From NCBI GenBank assembly GCA_044222195.1, contig JBGANS010000011.1, forward strand, positions 124,001 through 188,000: a stretch of DNA of 64,000 bases, given 5' to 3'. This DNA comes from JAHBXE01 sp044222195 (GTDB lineage Bacteria; Planctomycetota; Phycisphaerae; Phycisphaerales; UBA1924). Below are positions 1 through 8,761 of the stretch, in pieces; positions within the stretch are counted from its first letter, which is position 1, and each line of letters begins with the position of its first letter. A program made the position numbers and the translations under genes. The notes beneath the pieces are model-generated. The model worked only from the letters and a program-made list of their open reading frames with translations. It had not been told where the DNA came from and did not search any database.

Positions 1-500
1 ATTCCGGCGCCCCGCGCCCCGCCCCCGAACCGGACCTCCCTATCGCCAAACACAACAATGAGTGCATCCACTTGCACACCCCACCCCGCGGCGGTATACC
101 ACCGCTGCCGCGCCGCTGGGCCGTGCCGGTGCGCGGCGGAACCGCCCGGCCAGCCAGGCCGCGGCGAGAGCTCCCGAGCGGAGGGTGTATGGAAGGGCTT
201 CCCGACCTCAACAAAGTCTTCGCGTGCCCGACGCGCCTCGAAGTCCTCATCGCCTTCTCCGGCCCACGCCGCTCCGCCGGAGCCGTCACCAAGCTCCGAG
301 CACCTTGAGCATCTTCATTTCCCACCGCTCCCACCCCAATTCCTGACCACCATTTCGCGCACAAACGCGGCCCCCCAACCCTCCACACCCCTCATCCACG
401 CCCCAATTCCCAGCCCCAAATCACCCTCCCCAAACTCCCCGATTCCCCGTCCACCTCCGTCACCCCCGTCCGCACAAACCCATCCCTCCCCTCCAATTTC

Positions 501-538
501 AAGATGCTCAAAACCATCTCTCTCATCTTGAGCATCTT
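501..538. repeat. 11-bp perfect inverted repeat, possible terminator
   Basis: AAGATGCTCAA at 501-511 is the exact reverse complement of TTGAGCATCTT at 528-538, with a 16-base loop. On the plus strand the right arm is followed by CTTTTCCCC, so it could act as a weak intrinsic terminator for something read from the left. A second copy of CTTGAGCATCTTC lies at 304-316, which makes this a locally repeated element. Function is not established. Confidence 0.45.
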
Positions 539-551
539 CTTTTCCCCTCCT

Positions 552-579
552 GATTTGCCATTTGCGATTTGCCATTTGG
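552..579. repeat. Tandem 14-bp AT-rich repeat
   Basis: Two adjacent copies of GATTTGCCATTTG followed by C or G (552-565 and 566-579) stand out in otherwise C-rich DNA. They sit just downstream of the Fur-family gene on the minus strand. No function can be assigned from the sequence. Confidence 0.6.
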
Positions 580-602
580 CCCTTTAACTCCCGGCCCTCC
601 GC

Positions 603-989
603 TCACCCCCCCTTCCCCGAACACCCCGCGCACACCCCATACAGCACCAGTTCATGCGACCTCAGCGTGAACCCTCCCGGCACCATCCCCTCCAGCCCCT
701 TCGGGCACCCCGCCACATCAAACACCTTGTCGCACATCTCACAGTGGAAGTGATGGTGGTGGTGCGACGCCGCCTCCCTCAACTCATACCGCGGCGGCTC
801 TCCCGGCAACTGCACCGGATGAATCTGCCCATCATCTGCCATCGCCTTCAGATTCCGATACACCGTTGCCAGGCTCAGCGACCTCACATGCTTCCCCGCC
901 GCCTTCAGCAGTTCCCCCGGGCTCATCGGCCGCGCCGACTTGCTCAGAGCCTCCATGATCGCTTCGCGCTGTCGAGTCATCCGGTGCAC
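603..989 (-). CDS. Fur-family metal-responsive transcriptional regulator
   Basis: The 128-residue protein has the Fur/PerR layout. An N-terminal winged helix covers about residues 4-75 (MTRQREAIMEAL, then LSLATVYRNLKAM as recognition helix). A metal-binding dimerisation half follows. Two CxxC pairs (CEMC near residue 83, CAGC near 121) match the structural zinc site, and a run of five histidines before FHCEMC lies at the regulatory metal site. The frame opens with GTG preceded by GGAG at good spacing; an ATG three codons later is an alternative. It lies 14 bases after the DUF1080 gene on the same strand. Whether it senses iron, zinc or peroxide cannot be read from the sequence. Confidence 0.9.
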   Translation of the reverse strand: MHRMTRQREAIMEALSKSARPMSPGELLKAAGKHVRSLSLATVYRNLKAMADDGQIHPVQLPGEPPRYELREAASHHHHHFHCEMCDKVFDVAGCPKGLEGMVPGGFTLRSHELVLYGVCAGCSGKGG

Positions 990-1003
990 GTGTCGCTCCG
1001 TCC

Positions 1004-1627
1004 TCAGTCTAAACGCCTCACCACGATGTTCCTGAACATCACTTTCAACTCACTCTCCCGCTTCCCGATCCCGTGCACCTGCAAGCCGATAAACCCCTCC
1101 GCCGTCATCGAGTCCCGCAGGTCCGCCGTCGCCACCCCATTGACCCATGTCCGGATCCGATCCCCCCTCGCCTCCACCCTCATCCGATTCCACTCGCCCT
1201 CCCGAAATGCCTTCTGAGCCTCCGGCTTCCCTTCCAGCGACGCCAGCCACCCCCGCCGCGATTCGTCATAGATCCCCCCGGTCCAAGCCCGCGCGGAAGG
1301 ATCAATCTCGACCTGGTACCCATGCACCACGCCATCCTTATACCCCGGCGTGCTCTCGCTCCGGATCTGCACGCCCGAGTTCAACTCCGGATCCACCTTG
1401 AACTCAAGCTCCAGCACGAAGTCCCTAAACGTCTGAACCGTGCACAGAAAGCTGTTCGACGTATTCGGGCGCGTTGCACCCACGATGCACCCATCGGTCA
1501 CTGTGTACGACGCCTTTCCACCCCGCTGCGTCCAGCCCTCGAGCGTCGAGCCGTCAAAGAGCTTCTGCGGCTTCGAAGCGCACGACGCCACTCCGATCAA
1601 AACCCCCGCGATGCCAATGCGCGTCAT
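1004..1627 (-). CDS. DUF1080 / 3-keto-disaccharide hydrolase-domain lipoprotein
   Basis: The 207-residue product starts at the ATG whose A overlaps the TGA of the upstream gene, which implies translational coupling. The N-terminus (MTRIGIAGVLIGVASC) is a lipoprotein signal with a probable acylated Cys16. The rest is one DUF1080-type concanavalin-like domain, recognised by KLFDGSTLEGW, the NSGVQIRS strand, GYQVEID and GEWNRMRVEARG. Members of this family are abundant in planctomycetes and act on carbohydrates outside the cytoplasm; the substrate here is unknown. The frame stays open 37 codons upstream, but that part lies inside the neighbouring gene. Confidence 0.87.
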   Translation of the reverse strand: MTRIGIAGVLIGVASCASKPQKLFDGSTLEGWTQRGGKASYTVTDGCIVGATRPNTSNSFLCTVQTFRDFVLELEFKVDPELNSGVQIRSESTPGYKDGVVHGYQVEIDPSARAWTGGIYDESRRGWLASLEGKPEAQKAFREGEWNRMRVEARGDRIRTWVNGVATADLRDSMTAEGFIGLQVHGIGKRESELKVMFRNIVVRRLD

Positions 1628-4119
1628 CACTTGACCTTCTCCAAGTCTTCCGACGTCCACGGCCGATTCCTCGTATTCGTCAGCATCCTTACTTGCTTCA
1701 CCATCTCTTCCGTCACCGGATCGCCCCCGTTGCCCCACGCCCTCCGCACATACGTCATCAGCGCCGCCAGGTCCGCATCGTTCGACCTCGGCGCCGCCGG
1801 CATCACACCGTTGTACAGCACACCCTCCCGCTGAATCTCCCCCTCAAATCCATGCAGCAGGATCCTTCCCAGCCGCGTCACCGGCCCCTGCACGCGCGCC
1901 GAACCCGCCAGCGGAGGCCCAAGCCCCGCCAGCCCCTTTCCGTTCTCCCCATGACACGCCACGCAATCGTTAAACAGAAACTGCCCGCGGCCGTACCGTT
2001 CCATCTCAGCATCCGTCAGCGGCCGAAGCTTCCGAGGTGGGTCCCGACGCGGCCGGCCCGGCCAGGTCAGATACCAATCGCTTTCCCCCGCCGCCTTTGA
2101 CGCCGGGTTCTCAGCCAATGCAACCAGCCGCGCCCACCCTGCGGGTTCTCCCGACAGTTCCACCGTCCGCGGCGACTGGGTATCAACCCGCTGCGCCTTG
2201 CCAAGCATGGCCAGCATCACGGAGCCCCGCGAATCTCCCGAGATCGCGAGCGCCGCCAGCCGCTCCACAAACGCCCTGCGCTGCCCCGCATCCTCCGACC
2301 GAAGCACGCACTCCGACAGCACACTCGCCAAGTCCTTCTGCGCCGGTGACGCGGGCCAGTCCTTCGCCTCCATCAAGCGTGCGAGGAAGGCCTCTTCCCG
2401 TCCCCGCAGTCCCGACACGATCGCGCTTCGGATGAACGCATCGGATTCGTACCGCTGCATCGCCTCGACATAGAACGCTTCCTGATCCCTGGCCGCACCG
2501 GCCGAGAGCACCGCCTGGACCCGGACCATCCGATCCGCGTCGCCGAGCAGCGTGGTTATCCGCGCCCGCACGTCGCGTTGACTGATCCAGGCCTCGCCGG
2601 CACGCAGACCCGCGGCCCGCACGGTGCTCGCTTTGTCCTCCATCGCACGGACCGCATCTTCCGCAGTCGCTTCACCCATTCCTTCCAGTGTCCACAGCGC
2701 GTGCAATCGCGTCGCAGGCGCACTCGCCGCGAGGGCCAACTCGCGCAGCCGCGGCACCGCGTCCCGAGATCGACGTTCAACGAGCAGCCGTTGCGCCGTC
2801 ACCCGCCACCACCGGTCCGCGTGCTGCAGGCACTCAATGAGTTCTGCGGTGCTCGCCCGCGAGAGCTTCGGCCGCGGCGTGAGAACGCCGTTGCCCGGCA
2901 TGATTCGATAGATCCGGCCCAGCCCGATCGGCCGTTCCAGCCGGTTCTTGCGAGTCAGATCGCGAAGGTAGTCGGTGACGAAGTTCTTGTGCTGCAGCAG
3001 TCCGCGGTGCATGTCCGCGATGTACAGCGCGCCGTCGGGCCCGACCGCCAGATTCACCGGGCGAAATCGGTCATCCGTCGAAGTCAGGAACTCGCGGCCG
3101 GGCTGAACTGTGGAGGCCCGCGGCACGCCGTTCTCATCCTTGAGCGTCAGCCTCTTGACCAGGTTGCCCGCCGGTTCGCAGACAAACGCGTTGCCATTGC
3201 ATTCGGGCCCGAAAAGCGAGGCGCTGTAGATCTCCGGGCCGCACGCCGCGGTGTGAGACTTGAGCGTCCCATCGTCCCGGAGCGTGCCGGCCTGGTACCC
3301 ACGATTGACCGATGTGGCGTGCGCTGGCCAGACGGTCTGCTCGCGGCAGGCGGACACATACACGCCGGCCAGTCCCGGTTGCGCCGGGTTGCGCGATCCG
3401 TAGTGGTTCGGGACGGCGTCGACCCGGAGCGACTCAGAGTTGGGCGTGTAGTACACGCGGCCGACATCATCTTGAGCGATACCCCACTGGCCGTTTGCGG
3501 GTGTCGGGTGCGCGACAACCGTTTTCCCGTCGAAACGCAGTCGCAGCGGGTGTTGGCTCAGGCGGATCCAGTTGTCGATGCCGTACATCAGGCCGTTTCC
3601 GGCGTGTTCCGGGCTTTCGAGCCCGGCAAACCCTGTCAGCACCTGGATCTTTGAATCCGCCCGGCCATCGCGGTCGGCATCGGGGCAGAAGTAAAGAGTG
3701 GGCGGCTCAAGCACGAGCGCCCCGCCATAGCACGGCATCACCGCCCGTGGCAAGATCAGTCCCTGCAGGAATGGCGTGCTCTTGTCCATCACGCCGTCGC
3801 CGTTCTCGTCTTCAAGGATCACGATGCGGTTCACCGGGGCGAGTTCGCCTCGACCCTCAATGTCCGGCATGAAGCTGTCCATCTCCACGACCCACAACCG
3901 GCCGTCCTCGTCGAACGTCATGGCGACAGGCGCGGCGACCATCGGCTCGCTCGCAACCAACTCGATTCGAAAGCCGTCGGCGACCTGGAAGTGGCTCAAG
4001 TCCGCGGGAGCAAACACTTCGCCGGGGTAGGGGTCTCCCGGCCCGGGATGAGACAGCCGGGCCGCAATCCCGAGGGCTACCGCCAGGACGCCGCCGATGA
4101 TCCATGAAGTCCTGCGCAC
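1627..4119 (-). CDS. PVC-type membrane-bound dehydrogenase with HEAT-like repeats and C-terminal cytochrome c
   Basis: The 830-residue protein has an N-terminal membrane anchor (WIIGGVLAVALGIAA). A beta-propeller resembling sugar dehydrogenases follows over about residues 45-400 (DEDGRLWVVEMDSF, VGPDGALYIADMHRG). Next is an alpha-helical HEAT-like region (about 415-640), and then a cytochrome c domain with one heme motif CVACH near residue 740. This order is characteristic of the large PVC dehydrogenase family of Planctomycetes and Verrucomicrobia. It is probably an extracytoplasmic oxidoreductase passing electrons to the heme; the substrate is unknown. Translation appears to start at GTG with a weak ribosome site. 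The next gene encodes a DUF1080 protein, so the pair may act on the same carbohydrate. Confidence 0.85.
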   Translation of the reverse strand: MRRTSWIIGGVLAVALGIAARLSHPGPGDPYPGEVFAPADLSHFQVADGFRIELVASEPMVAAPVAMTFDEDGRLWVVEMDSFMPDIEGRGELAPVNRIVILEDENGDGVMDKSTPFLQGLILPRAVMPCYGGALVLEPPTLYFCPDADRDGRADSKIQVLTGFAGLESPEHAGNGLMYGIDNWIRLSQHPLRLRFDGKTVVAHPTPANGQWGIAQDDVGRVYYTPNSESLRVDAVPNHYGSRNPAQPGLAGVYVSACREQTVWPAHATSVNRGYQAGTLRDDGTLKSHTAACGPEIYSASLFGPECNGNAFVCEPAGNLVKRLTLKDENGVPRASTVQPGREFLTSTDDRFRPVNLAVGPDGALYIADMHRGLLQHKNFVTDYLRDLTRKNRLERPIGLGRIYRIMPGNGVLTPRPKLSRASTAELIECLQHADRWWRVTAQRLLVERRSRDAVPRLRELALAASAPATRLHALWTLEGMGEATAEDAVRAMEDKASTVRAAGLRAGEAWISQRDVRARITTLLGDADRMVRVQAVLSAGAARDQEAFYVEAMQRYESDAFIRSAIVSGLRGREEAFLARLMEAKDWPASPAQKDLASVLSECVLRSEDAGQRRAFVERLAALAISGDSRGSVMLAMLGKAQRVDTQSPRTVELSGEPAGWARLVALAENPASKAAGESDWYLTWPGRPRRDPPRKLRPLTDAEMERYGRGQFLFNDCVACHGENGKGLAGLGPPLAGSARVQGPVTRLGRILLHGFEGEIQREGVLYNGVMPAAPRSNDADLAALMTYVRRAWGNGGDPVTEEMVKQVRMLTNTRNRPWTSEDLEKVK

Positions 4120-4141
4120 AGCCGAATGATAACGGAAGGAG

Positions 4142-5101
4142 CTATGCCCTCGGATGGTGCTTCCGGTGGACGTCCTTCAGACGCGACCGGTCCACGTGCG
4201 TGTAGATCTGCGTGGTCGCAATATCGGCGTGGCCCAGGAGTTCCTGGACCACGCGGAGATCGGCCCCGCCGGCGAGCAGGTGCGTCGCGAAGCTGTGGCG
4301 GAGCATGTGCGGGTGAATGCCCTTGAGGCCCGCCGCGGCGGCCTGACGCTGGACGATCTGCCACACGGCGACTCGTTCAAGAGGTCGGCCTGAGCGAGAG
4401 AGCAAGAGCCGACCCTTGTCACGGCCATCGGGCTTCGCGAGCTTTGGCCGACAGTCGTGCAGGTAGGCATTGAGCGCCGCGGCTGCGGGCTTGCCGACGG
4501 GCACGAGGCGCTGCTTGCGGCCCTTGCCCGTGACGCGAATCACACCCAGCGTTTCGTGCACATCGTTCAATCCGAGAGCGCCGACTTCCGACGCCCGCAG
4601 TCCGCTCGCGTACATGAGTTCGAGCATGGCGCGATCGCGCATCCAAAGTGGGGGGGAGCCGTCATCGCCGTCCGGCCGCGGCGCCGCGAGCAGCGCCTTG
4701 AGCTGGGCCTGCGTCATGACGCCGGGCAGGCGCTTCCATCGGTGCGGCCGTTCCAGGACCTCCGCAGGGTCCTCGGAAACGAAGCCTCGCGCCGCGAGCC
4801 AGCGTCCGAAGACTTTGATCGTCGCCATGTGCCGGATAATGGATGAGGACTCCATCTCGCGGTCGGACTTGAGCCGCGCCAGGTGCTCAGACAGGTGACG
4901 CGGCGTGATCGACCTGGCGGTTCGGACGCCGCGGCCGTCGAGTTCGGTCATCAGGTCGCGCAGGTCGTGGCTGTAGGCCTCGAGGGTGTTATGGCTGAGG
5001 CCGCACTCGACGCGGATGAAGGCGAGGAACTTGGAGCGCAGGTCCTCGAACTCAGCGGGCAGGTCGGCGTGCTTTTTGCGCGGTGCAGAGCGGACGGGCA
5101 T
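4142..5101 (-). CDS. xerD: Tyrosine recombinase, XerC/XerD type
   Basis: The 319-residue protein has the two domains of Xer recombinases. The N-terminal SAM-like core-binding domain is near residues 20-110 (FLAFIRVECGLSHNTLEAYSHDL). The catalytic domain keeps the expected residues: Arg in ASGLRASEV, Lys in VTGKGRKQRLVPVG, His-x-x-Arg in HMLRHSFATHLL, His in LGHADIATTQIYTHV and the Tyr of IYTHV. The start was placed at MPVRSAPRKK because the 19 earlier residues in the frame are serine-rich and unlike the family. Xer proteins resolve chromosome dimers at dif; XerC versus XerD identity is not certain. It is followed after 22 bases by the PVC cytochrome gene. Confidence 0.88.
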   Translation of the reverse strand: MPVRSAPRKKHADLPAEFEDLRSKFLAFIRVECGLSHNTLEAYSHDLRDLMTELDGRGVRTARSITPRHLSEHLARLKSDREMESSSIIRHMATIKVFGRWLAARGFVSEDPAEVLERPHRWKRLPGVMTQAQLKALLAAPRPDGDDGSPPLWMRDRAMLELMYASGLRASEVGALGLNDVHETLGVIRVTGKGRKQRLVPVGKPAAAALNAYLHDCRPKLAKPDGRDKGRLLLSRSGRPLERVAVWQIVQRQAAAAGLKGIHPHMLRHSFATHLLAGGADLRVVQELLGHADIATTQIYTHVDRSRLKDVHRKHHPRA

Positions 5102-5156
5102 GGCACTTCTGGATCGACTGGCGCTGGCGGAGGGGGTGAGAAAGGAGATGGGTTCC

Positions 5157-5196
5157 AAAAAAAAGACCGCCTCAGGCGTCCTTGCCCGAGGCGGTC
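5157..5196 (-). terminator. Intrinsic terminator of flagellin gene 1
   Basis: On the minus strand a 9-bp perfect stem (5188-5196 with 5165-5173) is followed immediately by eight T residues (5157-5164). It lies 23 bases beyond the stop of the first flagellin gene and before xerD, so it should separate the two transcripts. Confidence 0.9.
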
Positions 5197-5219
5197 GCGT
5201 TTTGGTCTGGGTTCTGCGG

Positions 5220-6776
5220 TTAACCGCCGAGGAGCTGGAGGGCGCTCTGCGGGGCCGTGTTGGCGAGTGCCAGGATCTGCGTGGACGACGACACGAGGAT
5301 CTGCGAGCGTGTGAGGCCGGCGGTCTCGCTGGCGAAGTCGGCGTCGCGGATCACGCTCTCGGCGGCCGCGGTGTTTTCACTGGCGATGCCGAGGCTGCGG
5401 ATGGTGGCGCCGATGGTGTTCTTCTGGAACGCACCGAGGCGACCCCGGAGCGAAGAAACCTGGTCGATGGCGCCGCCGACGACCTTCTGGGCGTCGGTCA
5501 GGTTGCCGGTGACGACGTTGAGGGACTTGCCCGAGCCAAGGTCGGCCAGGAAGCGGAAGGTGCCGGCGGTGTTCGTTTCATACTTGCCGAGCTTGCGGGT
5601 GGCGACGTCGACGATGCCGAGACTGACCTTGCCGGCGATGTCGACCTGGCCTGCGAGCTGGAAGTCTGCGCCGCCGCCGGTGATCTGGAAGGCGCCGTTG
5701 GACCCGCCGACGCTGCCGAGGGCCTGGGCGAGCGAAGTGTCGAGCGTGAGCTGCACGTCGAGGAAGTCGGTGTTGATGCGGGCGGTGCGGCCGTTGGAGG
5801 TCGCGGTGATGCCATTGATGGTGGCGCCGACGTCCTGGCCGGAGTCACGCACGCCGTTGGTGGCGGTGACGGTGGAGTAGTCGGTGATGCGGGTGGTGTT
5901 GAGGGTGTTGAAGTCGCCTGTGTTCCAGTTGTAGAAGCCGAGGTTGGTCGTGCTCATGCCGCCGTCGTTGACGACCTTGACGGACACGAACTGGCCCGTG
6001 CCGAACTCCTTGCTGGCGAGCTTGATCCCGTTCGAGGTGCCCGAAGCGACCACGGAGGCCTGGATTCCCGTGATGTCGGTGAACGTGTTGATGGCGGCGG
6101 CGATGCTCGCCATGGTCGTGCCGGATGTGAACGTCAGTTCGCGGCTGCCCAGGCTGCCGGCGATCTCGATCGTGTACGACGAGTTCGCGGCGGCGAGGTC
6201 GAGGGCGGTGCCGCCCATGGACAGGTACATGCCGGCCTGCTGGGCCGACTGGGTGACGAGGACGTTGACGGTCTGCGAGCCGCCGGTGAACTTGGCCCCG
6301 TTGACGCGGAAGTCGGTCACACCGGTGGCGACGGACGAGGCCTTGTAGTCGTAGTTGCCGTTGAGCAGGCGCACGCCCTGGAAGCTCGTGGCCGCGGCGA
6401 CGCGGTCGATGGTCTGGAGGATGGAGTCGATCTGGAGCTGGTTGGCCTGCTTCTCGGACGAGGCGAGGCCGGCGTTGCTGGCGGTGTTGGTGATGAGCCC
6501 CTGCAGCTCGGTCAGGAGGTTGGAAACCTCCTGCAGACCGCCTTCGGCGATGTTCACCACCTGGTCGGCGCGTTCCGCGTTGTTGATCGCGGCGTTGGTG
6601 GCCTTGAGTTCGGAGCGAAGGTTCTCGGAGGCGATCAGGCCGGCAGGGTCATCCTTGCCGCGATTGATCTTGAAGCCCGTGCTCAACCGCTCGAGGTTGC
6701 GGGACAGGCTGTTGGTGTTCTGTCCAAGCACCCGCTGGGCGATCATCGACTGCACGTTGGTGTTGATGCGGCTCAT
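5220..6776 (-). CDS. Flagellin 1
   Basis: The 518-residue protein is a full flagellin. The N-terminal D0/D1 helices (residues 1-140) include MSRINTNVQSM, LSTGFKINRGKDDPAGL and the intact NIAEGGLQEVSNLLTELQGL helix. The central region contains a flagellin-IN-like motif (LGSRELTFTSGTTMASIAAAI). The C-terminal D1/D0 domain ends in QILALANTAPQSALQLLGG. It has no cleavable signal, as expected for type III export through the flagellar apparatus. The gene is the last of three tandem paralogues and has its own terminator. A weak sigma-28-like -10 (TCCGATAG on the minus strand) lies near 6862-6869, but its -35 partner is poor. Confidence 0.95.
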   Translation of the reverse strand: MSRINTNVQSMIAQRVLGQNTNSLSRNLERLSTGFKINRGKDDPAGLIASENLRSELKATNAAINNAERADQVVNIAEGGLQEVSNLLTELQGLITNTASNAGLASSEKQANQLQIDSILQTIDRVAAATSFQGVRLLNGNYDYKASSVATGVTDFRVNGAKFTGGSQTVNVLVTQSAQQAGMYLSMGGTALDLAAANSSYTIEIAGSLGSRELTFTSGTTMASIAAAINTFTDITGIQASVVASGTSNGIKLASKEFGTGQFVSVKVVNDGGMSTTNLGFYNWNTGDFNTLNTTRITDYSTVTATNGVRDSGQDVGATINGITATSNGRTARINTDFLDVQLTLDTSLAQALGSVGGSNGAFQITGGGADFQLAGQVDIAGKVSLGIVDVATRKLGKYETNTAGTFRFLADLGSGKSLNVVTGNLTDAQKVVGGAIDQVSSLRGRLGAFQKNTIGATIRSLGIASENTAAAESVIRDADFASETAGLTRSQILVSSSTQILALANTAPQSALQLLGG

Positions 6777-6920
6777 GGTGTGTTCTCGGGGGTCGCGAGT
6801 CTTCCGGATTCTCCTGCCGCAAGTCCTGTGAGGGCCTTGCGACCTGTGACGATGTCACGAGCTATCGGAGTTCGGGATAGCGGACTCAAGCAACAGGTCC
6901 GGAATTCACACACCAGAAGT

Positions 6921-6960
6921 GAGAAAAAAGAAAGCACCCCGGCCTCAAGGGCCGGGGTGC
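6921..6960 (-). terminator. Intrinsic terminator of flagellin gene 2
   Basis: An 11-bp perfect GC-rich stem (6950-6960 with 6934-6944, loop of five) is followed on the minus strand by a T-rich tract (complement of 6921-6933). It lies 41 bases beyond the stop of flagellin 2. Confidence 0.92.
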
Positions 6961-7001
6961 AGGGTTGTGTTCAGGTCCGAAACTGGATTATCAGGTCGGG
7001 A

Positions 7002-8483
7002 TCAACCCAGGAGCTGGAGAGCGCTCTGGGGCGAGGAGTTCGCCAGGGCCAGGACGTTGGTCGAGGCCGAGACGAGGATCTGTGCCCGGGTGAGGCTCGC
7101 CGTTTCGGAGGCGAAGTCGGCGTCGCGGATCACGCTCTCGGCCGCGGCCGTGTTCTCGGCGGCGACGCCGAGGCTACGGATGGTGGCTCCGATGGTGTTC
7201 TTCTGGAAGGCGCCGAGTCGGCCGCGGAGGCTGGCGACCTGGTCGGAGGCGGCGGCGACGGCCTTCTGGGCGCTGGTGAGGTCACCGTTGACCAGGTTGA
7301 GGGCCTTGCCGGAGCCGAGATCGCTGAGGTAGTTGAAGCTACCGGCGGTGCTTGTCTCGAGCTTGCCCAGCTTGCGGATGGCGACGTCGCCGATGCCGAT
7401 GCTGACCTTGCCCGCGATATCGACCTGGCCGGCGAGCTGGAAGTCAGCGCCGCCGCCGGTGATCTGCAGCGCGCCGGTCGTTCCGCCGACGGAGCCCAGC
7501 GTCTGGGACGTGGAGGTGTCGAGGGAGATCTGCACGTCGAGGAAGTCGCTGTTGATCCGGGCGGTCTTGCCGTTTGAGGTGGCGGTGATGCCGTTGATGG
7601 TGGCACCGACGTCCTGGCCCGCATCGCGGACGCCGTTGGCGGCCGTGGTCGAGGAGAAGTCAGTGATGCGCGTCGTGTTGAGGGCGGCAAAGTTGCCGGT
7701 GTTCATGCCGTAGAGGCCGAGGTTGGTCGTCGAGAGGCCGCCGTCGTTGACGATCTTGACGGAGGTGAAGTGCGACGACCCGAAGTCCTTGCTGCTGAGC
7801 TTGATGCCGTTGCTGGAGCCCGAGGCGACGACGGTGGCCTGGACGCCGGTGATATCGGTGAAGGTGTTGATCGCGGCGGCGATGCTGGTCATCGTGGTGC
7901 CGGAGGTGAAGGTGAGCTCGCGGCTGCCGAGGCTGCCGGAGATTTCGAACGTGAAGGCCGAGGTGGCGCCGCCGAGGTCGAGGCCGGTGCCGCCCATCGA
8001 CATGTACATGCCGGCCTGCTGGGCGGACTGCGTCACGAGGACGTTGACCGACTGGGAAGTGCCGTTGAACTTGGCGCCGTTGACCTTGTAATCGCTGACG
8101 CCCGAGGCGACCGAGGAGGCCTTGTAGTCGAAGTTGCCGTTGAGCAGCTTGACGCCCTGGAAGCTGGTGGCGGAGCTGATGCGGTCGATGGTCTGGAGGA
8201 TCGAGTCAACCTGGAGCTGATTGGCTTGACGCTCGGAGGCGGAGAGGCCGGCCTTCGAGGCGACCACCTGGTCGGCGCGCTCGCTGTTGGCGATGGCGGC
8301 GTTGGTGGACTTGAGCTCGGAGCGGAGGTTCTCGGAGGCGATCAGGCCTGCCGGGTCGTCCTTTCCGCGGTTGATCTTGTAGCCCGTGCTCAAGCGCTCG
8401 AGCGAGCGAGCAAGGCCGCTGGTGTTCTGACCGAGCACCCGCTGGGCAATGAGAGACTGGACATTCGTGTTAATGCGGCTCAT
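7002..8483 (-). CDS. Flagellin 2, with an internal deletion in the N-terminal D1 domain
   Basis: The 493-residue paralogue matches its neighbours in the N-terminal helix, the central flagellin-IN-like motif and the C-terminal D1/D0 helices ending in ALANSSPQSALQLLG. It is 24 residues shorter than flagellin 3. After ERADQVV the conserved NIAEGGLQEV...LTELQGL segment is missing and replaced by ASK before AGLSASER. The frame is kept. This helix normally packs in the filament core, so the protein may be a minor, defective or specialised subunit. The start has a good AGAGGGG ribosome site and a convincing sigma-28 promoter lies upstream. Confidence 0.93.
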   Translation of the reverse strand: MSRINTNVQSLIAQRVLGQNTSGLARSLERLSTGYKINRGKDDPAGLIASENLRSELKSTNAAIANSERADQVVASKAGLSASERQANQLQVDSILQTIDRISSATSFQGVKLLNGNFDYKASSVASGVSDYKVNGAKFNGTSQSVNVLVTQSAQQAGMYMSMGGTGLDLGGATSAFTFEISGSLGSRELTFTSGTTMTSIAAAINTFTDITGVQATVVASGSSNGIKLSSKDFGSSHFTSVKIVNDGGLSTTNLGLYGMNTGNFAALNTTRITDFSSTTAANGVRDAGQDVGATINGITATSNGKTARINSDFLDVQISLDTSTSQTLGSVGGTTGALQITGGGADFQLAGQVDIAGKVSIGIGDVAIRKLGKLETSTAGSFNYLSDLGSGKALNLVNGDLTSAQKAVAAASDQVASLRGRLGAFQKNTIGATIRSLGVAAENTAAAESVIRDADFASETASLTRAQILVSASTNVLALANSSPQSALQLLG

Positions 8484-8589
8484 CGTTGTATCCCCTCTTC
8501 ACTTTCTGGGGCGTCGCCCCGGCCAACCCTTACGTCCGTGTATGTTCGACCAGAGAGTCGGGCGGCGCAGACTTCGCCAGCCGAGTGGA

Positions 8590-8616
8590 CTATCGGGGAA
8601 GAGGCAAGAAACCTGA
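8590..8616 (-). promoter_or_regulatory. Candidate sigma-28 (FliA) promoter of flagellin 2
   Basis: Read on the minus strand, TCAGGTTT (8609-8616), an 11-base spacer and CCCGATAG (8590-8597) match the flagellar sigma-28 consensus TAAAGTTT-N11-GCCGATAA at 6 of 8 positions in each box with the exact spacing. It lies about 105 bases upstream of the flagellin 2 start codon. No equally good match was found for flagellins 1 and 3. Confidence 0.6.
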
Positions 8617-8675
8617 ACGATTCAATCGCGCACGATGCCGAGCCTGTGCGGTCTGTAGCGACTGCACAAACCTTT

Positions 8676-8708
8676 CCAAAAGAAACACCCCAGCCTTGTG
8701 GGCTGGGG
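8676..8708 (-). terminator. Intrinsic terminator of flagellin gene 3
   Basis: An 8-bp perfect stem (8701-8708 with 8688-8695, loop of five) is followed on the minus strand by a T-rich run (complement of 8678-8685). It lies about 53 bases past the stop of flagellin 3. All three flagellin genes are therefore separately terminated. Confidence 0.88.
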
Positions 8709-8761
8709 CGCTGAAAAGGTTCCCATAACGCGCGCCGCTTCGTGCGGAGGGCCGTGAGGGC

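Larger units (their letters stand above)
1..602. other. Intergenic region without a convincing gene
   Basis: This C-rich stretch has open frames on both strands, but their translations are low-complexity proline/serine/arginine sequence typical of spurious frames in GC-rich DNA. One short frame, 189-308 on the plus strand, has a GGAGGG just before its ATG. Its 39-residue product contains a segment, LNKVFACPTRLEVL, that resembles the first helices of an ArsR-type regulator, so a decayed regulator fragment is possible. Repeats and a hairpin at 304-316, 501-538 and 552-579 are listed separately. Confidence 0.6.

Noticed and set aside
189..308. 39-residue frame with an ArsR-like first helix and a GGAGGG site
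   Set aside because: Too short for a regulator, no recognition helix follows, and other frames nearby are low complexity. It is kept only as a possible remnant.
4986..7577. 863-residue plus-strand frame
   Set aside because: It lies antisense to xerD and two flagellin genes, is valine/glycine/glutamate-rich and has no family features. It is a shadow of codon bias.
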